Source of the DNA: Paraburkholderia sp. BL23I1N1
GTDB taxonomy: Bacteria > Pseudomonadota > Gammaproteobacteria > Burkholderiales > Burkholderiaceae
DNA length: 64,000 nt
Assembly: GCF_003610295.1 (NCBI RefSeq)
Contig: NZ_RAPV01000001.1
Span: 3,100,001 to 3,164,000 of the forward strand
Direction of reading: 5' to 3'
How positions within the stretch are numbered: position 1 is the first letter of the stretch; each line of letters opens with the position of its first letter. The position numbers were made by a program, and so were the translations under genes. Under the pieces are notes generated by a model. The model did no database searches and was not told where the DNA came from. It saw nothing but the letters and a program-made list of their open reading frames with translations. Below are positions 43,913 to 52,960 of this stretch, piece after piece.

Positions 43913-44940
43913 CAGGCGATAGCCTTGCTCAGACGCGCGAGGAATGCATCGTCGGCCATCACCGACGCCGCGTCCCATTGGCCGCCCGCGCTCGGCAGAT
44001 TCATCATCTGCCCTTCGTTGAATTGCCAGACGATCGCTTGCGGCGGATTGGCCTTGAAGTCCGCCGATTCCACATAGTTGAGCAGCGTCTTCCACGGACC
44101 GGTGTCGCCGAAGGTCCACGTCAAGCCGACTGGGCGATCGATCGCGTTCGAGAGCTTCTGCGGAAAGCCGAGGTACGGCTGCACCATGCTATTGCCGACC
44201 ACCTGCACGACCGGCGGGCCGCCGTCGACGAGGCCCGGCGACGCCACCACCGTGCGCACGATGAAATGATCCTTGCCGACGGCCTTCTTGCGCTCGGGCG
44301 GCAGCAAGGCCGCGAGGTCGCCATAACGGACCTCCTCGTTCCACTTGCCGAGCCGGCTGCCCCCACCGTCGGCGCCCTTCAACGGACCGGCCGCGGCGAG
44401 GCGTTCGGCGACGCGCGCCGCGACCGCTTCCGCGGAATGGGCGCTCCAGTGGTAGTCGGCGCGAATGTATTTTTCCTGTGCCGGGTCGACCGCGGCGATC
44501 GCACCGTCGCCATCGACTATCTGCAGGCCGAGCGAGCCGGCATGCGCGTGAATCGCGGCATAGCGGCCGGCGACGCTCGTGGACATCGCGGTGCCGGCCG
44601 GCAGATTCTCCGGGCACGAACGGGCTTTCAGCGGCGCGATCACGATCACGCTGCGAATGCCGCGCGCCGCGAGCTTGTCGGTTGCCTGATGAATCAGATC
44701 GACGGCTTTCAGACAGGCGGACGTGGCGTCGTCGGTGAGACTTTCCCAGCCGGGATAGAGCCACAGATTGCGGCCTTCGATCACGCTGGTCGACGCCGCG
44801 GCAAACGCGCGGCGCGGCAGCAACGACAACGCGCTGCCGAGCGGCGCCGCGGCCAGAGCGAGCAGCAGACGGCGGCGAACGCGGTTGAGCGGTTTCGGTT
44901 GGGCTCGCGCCTGGATGAACGAACGGCTGGCATCGGTCAT
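43912..44940 (-). CDS. AlgJ/AlgX-like SGNH O-acyltransferase (secreted)
   Basis: 342 residues. Arg-rich signal region (RVRRRLLLALAAAPLGSALSLLP...AFAAA, about residues 20-48, Tat-like). SGNH-type motifs: YIRADYHWSAHSAEAVAARV (Asp-x-His-Trp) and VVQVVGNSMVQPYLGFPQKL (Ser region with Asn-Ser in place of the usual Asp-Ser). N-terminal WLYPGWESLTDDATSACLKAV is typical of AlgX-like proteins (YPG-W). Paralogous to the next gene; two acyl-accepting proteins parallel AlgJ and AlgX of the alginate system. Confidence 0.8.
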   Translation of the reverse strand: MTDASRSFIQARAQPKPLNRVRRRLLLALAAAPLGSALSLLPRRAFAAASTSVIEGRNLWLYPGWESLTDDATSACLKAVDLIHQATDKLAARGIRSVIVIAPLKARSCPENLPAGTAMSTSVAGRYAAIHAHAGSLGLQIVDGDGAIAAVDPAQEKYIRADYHWSAHSAEAVAARVAERLAAAGPLKGADGGGSRLGKWNEEVRYGDLAALLPPERKKAVGKDHFIVRTVVASPGLVDGGPPVVQVVGNSMVQPYLGFPQKLSNAIDRPVGLTWTFGDTGPWKTLLNYVESADFKANPPQAIVWQFNEGQMMNLPSAGGQWDAASVMADDAFLARLSKAIA

Positions 44941-45023
44941 TGTGTGGGGTCCCCGTGATTTATATGAAGCAGTGAAGCAGCACCTTCACCGCGCGCGGCA
45001 AACGTATCGCGATCATCCGGCGA

Positions 45024-45749
45024 TCAATTGGCGGCCGGCGGCCACGCGAGCACATCGCGAGCGCCGCTCAACACCGGTTTCGTGGCATCGCCGGTGACGA
45101 ACAGGCTGTAGCTGTCGCCGGCAGCGAGCGCCGGCAGCGGCAGTGCCGCGCTGGCCGCCGCACCGCACTGCCCCACCAGCTTCGCGCTGACCGGATTGAT
45201 GGCGCGCGTGTCCTGCGCCCCCGCGGTCACCTGCGCGAACACCGTCGGACCGTTGCCGTCCACACCGATCTTCGCGCTGCAACCGGACGCGAAATTGAAC
45301 GCCCGCAGGGTCGCTTTCAAACCGTCGACGCGCTCGTAACGGCCGACGATCCGCGTTGCATGCCAACCCTTCGCGTCATGCCGCAGCGCGACTGTAACGG
45401 CGTCGCCTGCACGGGTCGCTGCATTCGCCGCCGCATCGGCCGAAGCGGCATTGGTCAAAACCTTCCCATCGACCGTGACACGTGCCGACGTGCCCGGCGT
45501 CAGCACGCTGAAACGCGTGACCGCGTTAGGCGCAAGCGTCTGTGGCGCCTCGCTGCCGGCAAGCGCCACGCGCGCCGCTTGCGACGATGCGTTCAGCACG
45601 CGCAGATACGACGCGTTGGCGGGCGGTTGCGGTCCATAGAGACTCGCGACATCGTCCGCAGCGGCATGCGCCACGCTTGCCGACAATAGCGCCACCAAAG
45701 ACACGGCAACCCTCGAACTACCCAAGCTGATTTTTTTCATTTGATTCAT
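45024..45749 (-). CDS. AlgF-like periplasmic protein
   Basis: 241 residues with signal peptide (VAVSLVALLSASVAHAAA, about 14-31). The mature N-terminus VASLYGPQPPANASYLRVLNAS matches the LYGP...RV(Y/L)NA pattern of AlgF, the adaptor that interacts with AlgJ/AlgX in alginate acetylation. The rest is two beta-sandwich-like repeats. Two ATGs are possible (45749, 45740). 6 bp after the NfrA-like gene and 83 bp before the AlgJ/X gene. Together with MBOAT and the two SGNH proteins it completes an AlgI/J/X/F set. Confidence 0.75.
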   Translation of the reverse strand: MNQMKKISLGSSRVAVSLVALLSASVAHAAADDVASLYGPQPPANASYLRVLNASSQAARVALAGSEAPQTLAPNAVTRFSVLTPGTSARVTVDGKVLTNAASADAAANAATRAGDAVTVALRHDAKGWHATRIVGRYERVDGLKATLRAFNFASGCSAKIGVDGNGPTVFAQVTAGAQDTRAINPVSAKLVGQCGAAASAALPLPALAAGDSYSLFVTGDATKPVLSGARDVLAWPPAAN

Positions 45750-45755
45750 CCGGAT

Positions 45756-48326
45756 TCAATACGAGTAGATCGCGCCGAAGAACACGCCGCGCGCGCGATC
45801 GTCGCCGGTGATCTTCAAGCGGTACTGCACCGACAGATCGACATACGAACGCGGCGCGTCGTACTTGCTGTCGCGGAACCAGTAACGCGTCGAAATCCCC
45901 ACACCCGCGCCGAGCGGAATACTGTGGTCGACGCTCGAGTCGTAATCTGCGCCGATCACGACATACGGGAACACGGTCCACTTCGGGCTGTAACGGTCCA
46001 TGCGGAAGGTGCGGCCCAGTTCGAGATTGGTGGTCGCGTAGACCGACCCTGCGTTCAGATAGGCGCCCGTCTCGGCGTAGATCTGCGCGGTCCACCACGA
46101 CGGCACGTCCACCCGTCGCTCGATGCCATAACCGCCTGAATACGCGAGGCGCGCGAGCCAGTCGGGATTGACCTGCGAGCCGATCGGAATGATCCGTTCG
46201 AAGGCGACGATCGCGTCGATCTGCGAGAACGGCTTGGCGCGTGCGCCTACGCTGGCCTGCAAGGTATCCACGCCGCTCGCGCCGCCGTTCTTCACGCCGA
46301 AACTTTCGTAGCCGCGCGCGTAGAGCTCGAACATCCGGTCGCCAAGACTGCCGAACGGACGCCAGTAGGCTTCCACGCCGGCCTGCCAGTTGTTCGATGT
46401 GCCCGGGGTCGGCGACGACGCATAGCCCGGCTGCATGCCGGCGCCGCGATAGTTGATCGATGCGTCGAAGCCCCAGTCGCGGGTGGCCTCGGCGTGCGCG
46501 CTGCGCATCTCGTTCAGTTGCGCCGGCGTGGCGGGTGGCGTGTCGTCGGACGGTTTCGCGCTCGCGTCGATCGCGCGCTCGAAGTACTGCGCGGCTTCGC
46601 GATTGCGGTGCGCGTCCGCGGCCGCATAGCCCGCGTCGGCATACGCGCTGTCCGGCATGGTGCCGGACTTGTCGGCCATGGCGAAGCGCTGGTACGCGAC
46701 CTTGTTGTTGCCCGCCCGTTGCGCGATGTACGCGGCGGTCATGTCGGGCATCGCATCGAGCATGCCGGCGTCGACCATGTGCTGCGCTTCGCGCGCCGCG
46801 GCGCGGTCGTCGCCAGCCGTGCTGAGCGCGTTGATCAGCTCCACCCGATGGTGCGGATCGTCAGGCGCGGCCTTCACGGCTTCGCGCGCATAGCCCAGTG
46901 CGCCGGCTTTGTCGTTCGCGGCGGCCGCCGTCGCCGCGGCACGCGCCGCCGCGAAGCCGGGATCGGCGGCGTACACGTCGCAGCTCGCGCCGAACTGATC
47001 GACCACGCAGTCGATCAACGGACGGTGCGCGGGATCGATCGGCGTGGTAGGCGTGAATGAAGGTGTCGATGCGGTCGTCGTGCTCGCCGCGCCGATCGCA
47101 TTCGACGCGCTCGCGGCATTCGCCCCAACCCCTGGCGCTTGCGCCAACTCCCGCCGCGCCTGCGCGCGACGCAGTGCGATCGGCGGATCGGTGTCGTCGC
47201 CGTCCATCTTCAACGGCGCGAGCAGATCGAGCGCGCGCTGCGGCTGTCCTTCGGCGATCCATACATCAGCGATGATTACGCGCGCCACGCGTTTGTTGCG
47301 CTGGGTTGCATCGTCGGCGTGCAGCGCTTTGGCGAAGTCCGCGTCGGCCTCCGCCGTCTTGCCCTGCGCGGTCAGCACGTAGCCACGCAGCGTGAGCGGC
47401 ATGATTTCCGTATCGTCGGCGGTAATCGCGTCGCTCGCCGCCGCTTGCACGCCCGGCAGATCGTTGGTCGCGAACAAGGTGTCGATCAACTGGATGCGAT
47501 AGCCGACCTGGTCCGGCGCATAGGCGACCGCCTCACGCGCGAGCACGGCGGCCTGCGCGTAGTCGCCCTTCTTGCGCGCGGCATACGACGCATCGGACAA
47601 CTTCGGCGCCAGACGGCTGCCGATGAAGCTGCGCCGCAAGCGCAGTTCGTCGCTGTCGCCAAAGCGTTTGCTTGCATCGAGATCGGCGTTCCATGCTTCG
47701 GTATCCTGACCGGCCGCGCTCGCCGCGTCGATCAGCAACAAGCGCAGGCGCAGCAGGTCGGGACGCAGCGAGATCGCTTCGTTCGCGTACTTGACGGTGC
47801 CCGTGAAATCCTTCGCCGCATAGGCCTTGTAGGCCTGCTGCGCGGCCGTCAACGCGGCGCCGGTCAACGCATCCGGGTCGCCCGGCTGCTGGCGGCCGCT
47901 GCGTGCAACCGCGCGGGTTGACGCGTTCAGCGCGTCGATCTGCTTGCGGCGCGAAATCAGCGCAGGATCGCGGCCGATCTGTGCGATCGCGTCGCCGAGC
48001 GAGCGGCTCGTTTCGCTATAGCGGCGAAGCGCTGCGAGCGAGTTGGCGAGCAGCACCCGCAGCGACACGACATCGGGGCGCTGGCGAATCGCCTCGCGCG
48101 CCCGGGCGATCGCGCCGGTGTAGTCGCCGCGCGCGTAGGCGGCATATGCGTCCTGCGCCACGCGATAGGCGGCGCCGCTCAATGGCAGCGCATTCAACCC
48201 GGAGCCGGCCGATTGCGGCGCGGACGCCGTGCCCTGCGCAAAGGCCGCCGCGCCGCTCACGCTCAATGCGCCCGCCACCATTGCAGCGGCAATGGCACGC
48301 AAGGTGAAGGAAAATGAATCGATCAT
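45756..48326 (-). CDS. TPR outer-membrane secretion protein (NfrA/BcsC/PgaA-like)
   Basis: 856 residues. Signal peptide to about residue 31 (GAAAFAQG). Then many TPR-like helices (repeated AAYARGDYTGAIARAREAI, AYAAKDFTGTVKYANEAI, AARKKGDYAQAAVLAREAV), about residues 50-620. A C-terminal region (about 630-856, rich in Tyr/Trp beta strands, ending VQYRLKITGDDRARGVFFGAIYSY) corresponds to the NfrA C-terminal/outer-membrane barrel region. It is thus the outer-membrane export part of the polysaccharide system. The ATG overlaps the stop of the small MshEN gene (ATGA). Confidence 0.82.
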   Translation of the reverse strand: MIDSFSFTLRAIAAAMVAGALSVSGAAAFAQGTASAPQSAGSGLNALPLSGAAYRVAQDAYAAYARGDYTGAIARAREAIRQRPDVVSLRVLLANSLAALRRYSETSRSLGDAIAQIGRDPALISRRKQIDALNASTRAVARSGRQQPGDPDALTGAALTAAQQAYKAYAAKDFTGTVKYANEAISLRPDLLRLRLLLIDAASAAGQDTEAWNADLDASKRFGDSDELRLRRSFIGSRLAPKLSDASYAARKKGDYAQAAVLAREAVAYAPDQVGYRIQLIDTLFATNDLPGVQAAASDAITADDTEIMPLTLRGYVLTAQGKTAEADADFAKALHADDATQRNKRVARVIIADVWIAEGQPQRALDLLAPLKMDGDDTDPPIALRRAQARRELAQAPGVGANAASASNAIGAASTTTASTPSFTPTTPIDPAHRPLIDCVVDQFGASCDVYAADPGFAAARAAATAAAANDKAGALGYAREAVKAAPDDPHHRVELINALSTAGDDRAAAREAQHMVDAGMLDAMPDMTAAYIAQRAGNNKVAYQRFAMADKSGTMPDSAYADAGYAAADAHRNREAAQYFERAIDASAKPSDDTPPATPAQLNEMRSAHAEATRDWGFDASINYRGAGMQPGYASSPTPGTSNNWQAGVEAYWRPFGSLGDRMFELYARGYESFGVKNGGASGVDTLQASVGARAKPFSQIDAIVAFERIIPIGSQVNPDWLARLAYSGGYGIERRVDVPSWWTAQIYAETGAYLNAGSVYATTNLELGRTFRMDRYSPKWTVFPYVVIGADYDSSVDHSIPLGAGVGISTRYWFRDSKYDAPRSYVDLSVQYRLKITGDDRARGVFFGAIYSY

Positions 48327-48589
48327 TCGGATGCCGCCAGAGCGCCCTGAAGGCGGCGCTGTTGCTGGATTACGTTCTCGAGCGCGGCACGCGAGATCAC
48401 GCCGCGCGCCACCATGTAGTCGCCAATACGGCCGTGGCGATCCGGGCGGTAGTGCTGCATGGCCGCTTCGAAGGCCTCGCGGCGCACGTGGCCATGCTCG
48501 ATCAGCAGATCGCCGATCAACGGCACGCTGCGTGCCGGCACAGACTCGGCGCCGTCGCCCGTCAAGGCGCCCGCCGATGCACCATCCAC
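48323..48589 (-). CDS. small stand-alone MshEN-like (c-di-GMP) domain protein
   Basis: 88 residues from a GTG start (no in-frame ATG exists upstream). Residues about 23-82 (LIGDLLIEHGHVRREAFEAAMQ, then RIGDYMVARGVISRAALENVIQQQ) repeat the pattern (R/L)xGxxLxxxGxxxxxxLxxAxxxQ of MshEN/GspE N-terminal domains, which bind c-di-GMP in characterised cases. It parallels the domain at the end of the upstream glycosyltransferase. Stop overlaps the NfrA-like start. Could be a separate regulatory subunit. Confidence 0.65.
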   Translation of the reverse strand: MDGASAGALTGDGAESVPARSVPLIGDLLIEHGHVRREAFEAAMQHYRPDRHGRIGDYMVARGVISRAALENVIQQQRRLQGALAASE

Positions 48590-48626
48590 CGCGCCCGCCT
48601 GTACACCCTCAGCACCCTCACCGCCC

Positions 48627-50555
48627 TCACCGACCGGGCGCCGCGACCCCTACGCCGCGCAACACCCGCAGGCCCGCCGCGATCTCGCCCTCACGGACGA
48701 TCTCCTGAACCACCGGTCCCTCGACCAGCGCGCTCAGTTCCGCGAACACCGGTTCCGCGAGCGGACTCGCGGTCAGCAGAATCGTGCGGCCACCTGCAAC
48801 GTCGGCCTGCGGCAACACGCGATGACGCACGATCGCGTCGAGCGGCAGGCGCCCGGCGTCGTCCTTGATGCGTTCGAGCACCACGCGGCCACGCGGCAAA
48901 TCTGACTGGAATGCGATCGCTTCCGCGAGCGTTTCCTCGTCGAGCCAACCTTTGGCCATCAGCACGCGGCCGAGCGGCGCCTCGCGCGCATGACTTTCGC
49001 CGAGCGCCTGTTCGAGCTTGTCCGGATCGATGGCCTGCCACGACAGCAGCAATTCACCCAGACGCTGACGGCGATTGTTAAAGCCGTCGGCGGAGGGGAA
49101 GTCATGCATGGTCTTGTCCCATGCCAGCCGCTTGCCGGTCACGAGGTGCATGAGGAACATCTTCCACGCACGCGAAACGGCCATGAAGTTGATGAAATTG
49201 CCCACCACCATGCGCGGCACGGACAGCACGCCGTGCTCCCAGCCGTACAGGCGGGTCACGAAATAGATCCGTTGCACGACGCGCAACAGCAACGCGCACC
49301 CGTTGGCCCACAACAGCACTTGCAGCCACGGCGAATCGGCGAACGGCGAGGCGATCAGGTCCGGCATCCAGCCCACCAGATCGGCGCCGGCGAACAGCAG
49401 AAACTGAACCACCAGCACGTACGCGATGATGCCGACGAACGCGGTGACAATGCCCTTACGGTCGCGAAACAGCAGATAGCGATTGGCCAACGAACCGGTC
49501 CACCCGGTCTGCTTCCACCCTTGCAAGCCGATGCCGAGCGTCCAGCGCGCACGCTGCCGGTAAGCAGTACGGAAGGTATCGGGGAAGAATTCGCGCACGC
49601 ACAGCGGCATCGTCACGGTGATATCGCGTTCGCGGCCGAAGCCGAACCACGACTTGCGGCGCGTCGCGAATTGCACCGGGAAGCGCGCGAAAATCGACTG
49701 CATGCCCATCTTGCCCAGGCGCGCGCCGACGTCGTAGTCTTCGGTCAGGCTTTCGGTGTTGAACGGCTGGTTATCGGTCTCGGCGATCAGCGCAAGCAGT
49801 GCACGACGCGAGAAGCACGTGCCCACGCCTGCTGACGGCACCGATCCGACCAGGCTCTCGCGCACCACCAGATCCTTTGCGTGCCATTCGGCGAACTCGT
49901 CCATATACGTGCCGGCCACGAGTTCGAACCAGTTGCGCTCGAGCGAGGCCACCGGCAACTGGATCATGTCCTTGCGCGGCAACAGGTAATTGAAAAAGCG
50001 CAGCTCGACCGGATGCAGCACGTCTTCGCTATCGTGCAGCACGACGCCCGCGAACTCGATGCCCGCTTCGCGCTCGTGCCTGAAGATCGCCTGGATCACC
50101 CAGTTCAGACAGTCGGCCTTGCAGGTGGGACCGTCGTGCGGCACTTCCACGCGGCGCAGCTGTTTGTAGCGGCGCCGCATCCGTTCGACTTCGGCGATGG
50201 TCTGCGGGTCGTTCTGATAGGTGCCGACGAACACCACATAGTTGCGGTAATCCATCACCCGCACCATGTCTTCGATCATCGCCGCGACCACGTCGTACTC
50301 GTGCCACGCGGGCACCATGATCGCGATCGGCTGCTCGTCGCGCTGATATAGCTGCGCGCTGGTGAGCGGCTTGTAGGTGCGCTGCACCGTGAAGCGGCGA
50401 TAGAGCGTGCGGGTCCAATACCAGAGGTCGATGAACAGATCGTCGAGGCTGGACAGCAGAATGACGAATGCCACCAGCGCCGCGACGTATTCGAGCCCCA
50501 GGTAATAGTGGGCCACCGCGTAGCCCGCATACCATTTAATCAGCGCGATGCTCAC
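48627..50555 (-). CDS. NfrB-like GT2 glycosyltransferase with C-terminal MshEN-like domain
   Basis: 642 residues from GTG at 50555 (MSIALIKWYAGYAVAHYYLG), overlapping the restored stop of the BcsB-like gene (GTGA). Membrane segments flank a GT2 domain with PTCKADCLNW, VVLHDSEDVLHP (DxD), SLTEDYDVGARL (TED) and YRQRARWTLGIGLQGW (R/QxxRW), the processive-synthase set. Several C-terminal helices follow, then a MshEN-like module (RLGELLLSWQAIDPDKLEQAL ... LGRVLMAKGWLDEETLAEAI, about 480-545). Matches bacteriophage N4 adsorption protein B (NfrB), whose E. coli version makes a secreted glycan under c-di-GMP control. In the present sequence it is fused in frame to the upstream gene. Confidence 0.85.
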   Translation of the reverse strand: MSIALIKWYAGYAVAHYYLGLEYVAALVAFVILLSSLDDLFIDLWYWTRTLYRRFTVQRTYKPLTSAQLYQRDEQPIAIMVPAWHEYDVVAAMIEDMVRVMDYRNYVVFVGTYQNDPQTIAEVERMRRRYKQLRRVEVPHDGPTCKADCLNWVIQAIFRHEREAGIEFAGVVLHDSEDVLHPVELRFFNYLLPRKDMIQLPVASLERNWFELVAGTYMDEFAEWHAKDLVVRESLVGSVPSAGVGTCFSRRALLALIAETDNQPFNTESLTEDYDVGARLGKMGMQSIFARFPVQFATRRKSWFGFGRERDITVTMPLCVREFFPDTFRTAYRQRARWTLGIGLQGWKQTGWTGSLANRYLLFRDRKGIVTAFVGIIAYVLVVQFLLFAGADLVGWMPDLIASPFADSPWLQVLLWANGCALLLRVVQRIYFVTRLYGWEHGVLSVPRMVVGNFINFMAVSRAWKMFLMHLVTGKRLAWDKTMHDFPSADGFNNRRQRLGELLLSWQAIDPDKLEQALGESHAREAPLGRVLMAKGWLDEETLAEAIAFQSDLPRGRVVLERIKDDAGRLPLDAIVRHRVLPQADVAGGRTILLTASPLAEPVFAELSALVEGPVVQEIVREGEIAAGLRVLRGVGVAAPGR

Positions 50556-52793
50556 GACTTGTCCCGATTCCTGCGGCGCGCGACGTTGGCGACCAGCAGC
50601 AAGACGATCAGCAAGCCGACGAGGCCGGCCGGGATGCCCCAAACGCACCCAGCTTTGCATGAACCACGGCCCCTGCACGTCTTCGGCGTCGACCACGTCG
50701 CCCGGATGACGCGTATCGAATTGGCGCAGCGTGCCGCTGGCGTCGACGATCGCGACGTCGCCGCGCGAGAGCTGCAGCGACGCCGGCAAGATCGCCGCCG
50801 TATCTCCCACCGTGCGATACGCGATGCCCGGGACAGTGCCCGACTTCACCGCTTCGATCACGCCGACGCGATTCAGACCCGACACGTCCGCGAGAACCTT
50901 GCCGGATGCATCCGCGAGCGACAGGCGGTCTTTCGACAGACGCGCGAGGCTCTTTTCATCGGCGAGCGCGACGTCGACCGCGAGGAAGGCGCCCTTCGGG
51001 TTCACCGCTTCGCCGTCACGTGCGACGCTGAAGCTCGCACGCGTCGGCGCGATACCGCTGGCGTTCGCCAGTCGCGCGACGCGCGGCAGCACCTGGGTGA
51101 CGTCGTTCAGATACGAGGCCGGCACGATCACATTCGCTTCGGACGCGAAACGCGCCACCATGCCGGTGAAGTCGTCGCCGAGCGTCGCGTCGGCGAGCGT
51201 CAGATGGCTGCTCGGCAGCACGGCAATCGGATGACCCTGGCCACGCGGCTGGCAGCCGCCTTCCGGCTGACGCTGGAACACCACGCGAAGCAGATTGTTC
51301 GGCGCGAGCGCGTAATGCGGCACGCGCGCGGTGATTCGCTGCGGCTTGCCGTTGGCGTTCAGCAGTTGCGAGCCGATCAGCACGTCGTTGAAATAAATCG
51401 AGGCGGTCTGCGCGGTGTTATTCAGCGTCGGCGAGGCGGCTACGTCGAGGACCACCGAGCCCGGCAGCTTGCCGTTGCCGGATGCCGCGCCCAGATCGAA
51501 ACTCGCGTCCCAGGTGGCGCGGCCTTGCACGTCGAGCGTGCGCGGCTGGCCGCCCAGCAACGACAGCGCGAGTTCGTCGGCGCGCGTGTTCGGCGCGGAG
51601 TCGAGCTGATGCACGACGAGACGGCTCGTGACGTCGATCGGACGCCACGTGCGCGCGAGAATCGCCACGCCGTCGTTATCGCCCACCACGATCGCCGTTT
51701 GGCCGCCAAAGTGGGCAAGGCGCACTTCGCCTGCCGCGAGCGGCTTCGCCACCGGATCGATCGCGCGGGCACGCCACGCGTCGAACGCGTCGCTCGCGCC
51801 CGGCACGGCGCTGACAACCTGTTCGCGCAAGGCGTCGAGTGAGGTCTTCAGCGTGTTGCGCACCGTGTCGTCGGCGACGATGACGTCCGGCGCGAACGCC
51901 GCGCGCGGCGTCAGCGCGATCAAGGCGCCCGCTTCCGCCGGACTCGCCAGCTTGTGCGAACCGCCCGTGGCCAGCGCGGCAAATGCCGGCACCGCGCGCA
52001 GCGGCGCCGGCACCTCGATGTCGCTCAGATCGACCGTGTCGCCCACCATCGGCCATGTCCGCGTGGCCGGCGCGCGGCCTTCGCGTTGCAGCAGCGCTTC
52101 GACGCGCCAGCCTGCGTCGAACGCCGGTGCGGCCAGCGTGCGTGCACCGAGCATCACTACCGGTTTGTAGGGCAAGGCGCTCCACGCGCTGCGCAGGTCG
52201 ACGATCTCGTCCGGATCATAGCGATAGGTCAGGCGCGAAGTCGGCGCGATGCGCCACACGTTGCCGATCGCGCTCTGATCGGCGCAGACGTTATCGTTGA
52301 GCACCGACGACCAGTCGAGGCCCACGCGCACGAAGCCGCTCGGCCGCGCCGCGCCGTCCACGCCGAGACTCACGGAGGCGTCGCCCTGGTCCTGCGCCGG
52401 GCTGCGCGAGAGTACCGGTGCGCCGTCGAGCGACACCAGCATGGTCGTGCGGCCGCCGTTGCCGCGCAAATAGCTGCCGTCGATCTGCAAGGCCGCGTCG
52501 CGCAATGGCACGCCGGCCGGCACGGGCAGATACAGTTCCTGACGACCATCCGGCGCACGCAGCACAACCGGATCGCGCATCCCCAGTTCGGCCAGCGACA
52601 CCGTGCGCGTGGCGAGACGGCCGCCACCGAGTTGCGCGAAGCTGGCGGCGAGATCGGCCGGCTGTTGAGCGTGCGCCATCGAGGCGAGCAGCATCAGCAC
52701 GGCAAAGGCGTTCAGGCGGTGACGCGCGAGGCGGCGTATTGGTGTCATCGGCGTCATTGGCGTATTGGAGGTCACGTTTTCTTGTCTCGTCAT
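50552..52793 (-). CDS. BcsB-like periplasmic protein, frameshifted near its C-terminus
   Basis: About 745 residues: signal peptide (LNAFAVLMLLASMAHAQQ), then BcsB-like jelly-roll/flavodoxin-like repeats (LPVPAGVPLRDAALQIDGSYLRGNGG; TASIYFNDVLIGSQLL; VIVPASYLNDV). Near the end, WVRLG runs into an Arg-rich nonsense segment, but another frame gives GIPAGLVGLLIVLLLVANVA and RRRNRDKS-stop (TGA at 50552), the expected membrane anchor. An indel at the CCCC run 50637-50640 explains this. As sequenced, it opens into the GT gene, making one 1,400-residue frame. Start uncertain (52793, 52757 or 52748). Confidence 0.75.
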
Positions 52794-52960
52794 TAGCGCG
52801 CAAACGGTCGAGCGGATTTGCGCCACATCAATTGTCTGGAACTGCGATCCGGCTTTTTCGGGCTGCGTGGCCGGCGGCTTTGCCGACGTGCTTTACCGGC
52901 GTGCTTTACCGGCGTTCTTCACGGCGGCAGAACAACAGCGAAACAGCGGCCGGCGCTGCG
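52794..52960 (-). other. gap between wecB and the BcsB-like gene
   Basis: 167 bp with a short tandem repeat (two perfect plus one degraded copy of GTGCTTTACCGGC, about 52888-52926). No gene or obvious terminator, so read-through from wecB is likely. Confidence 0.4.
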
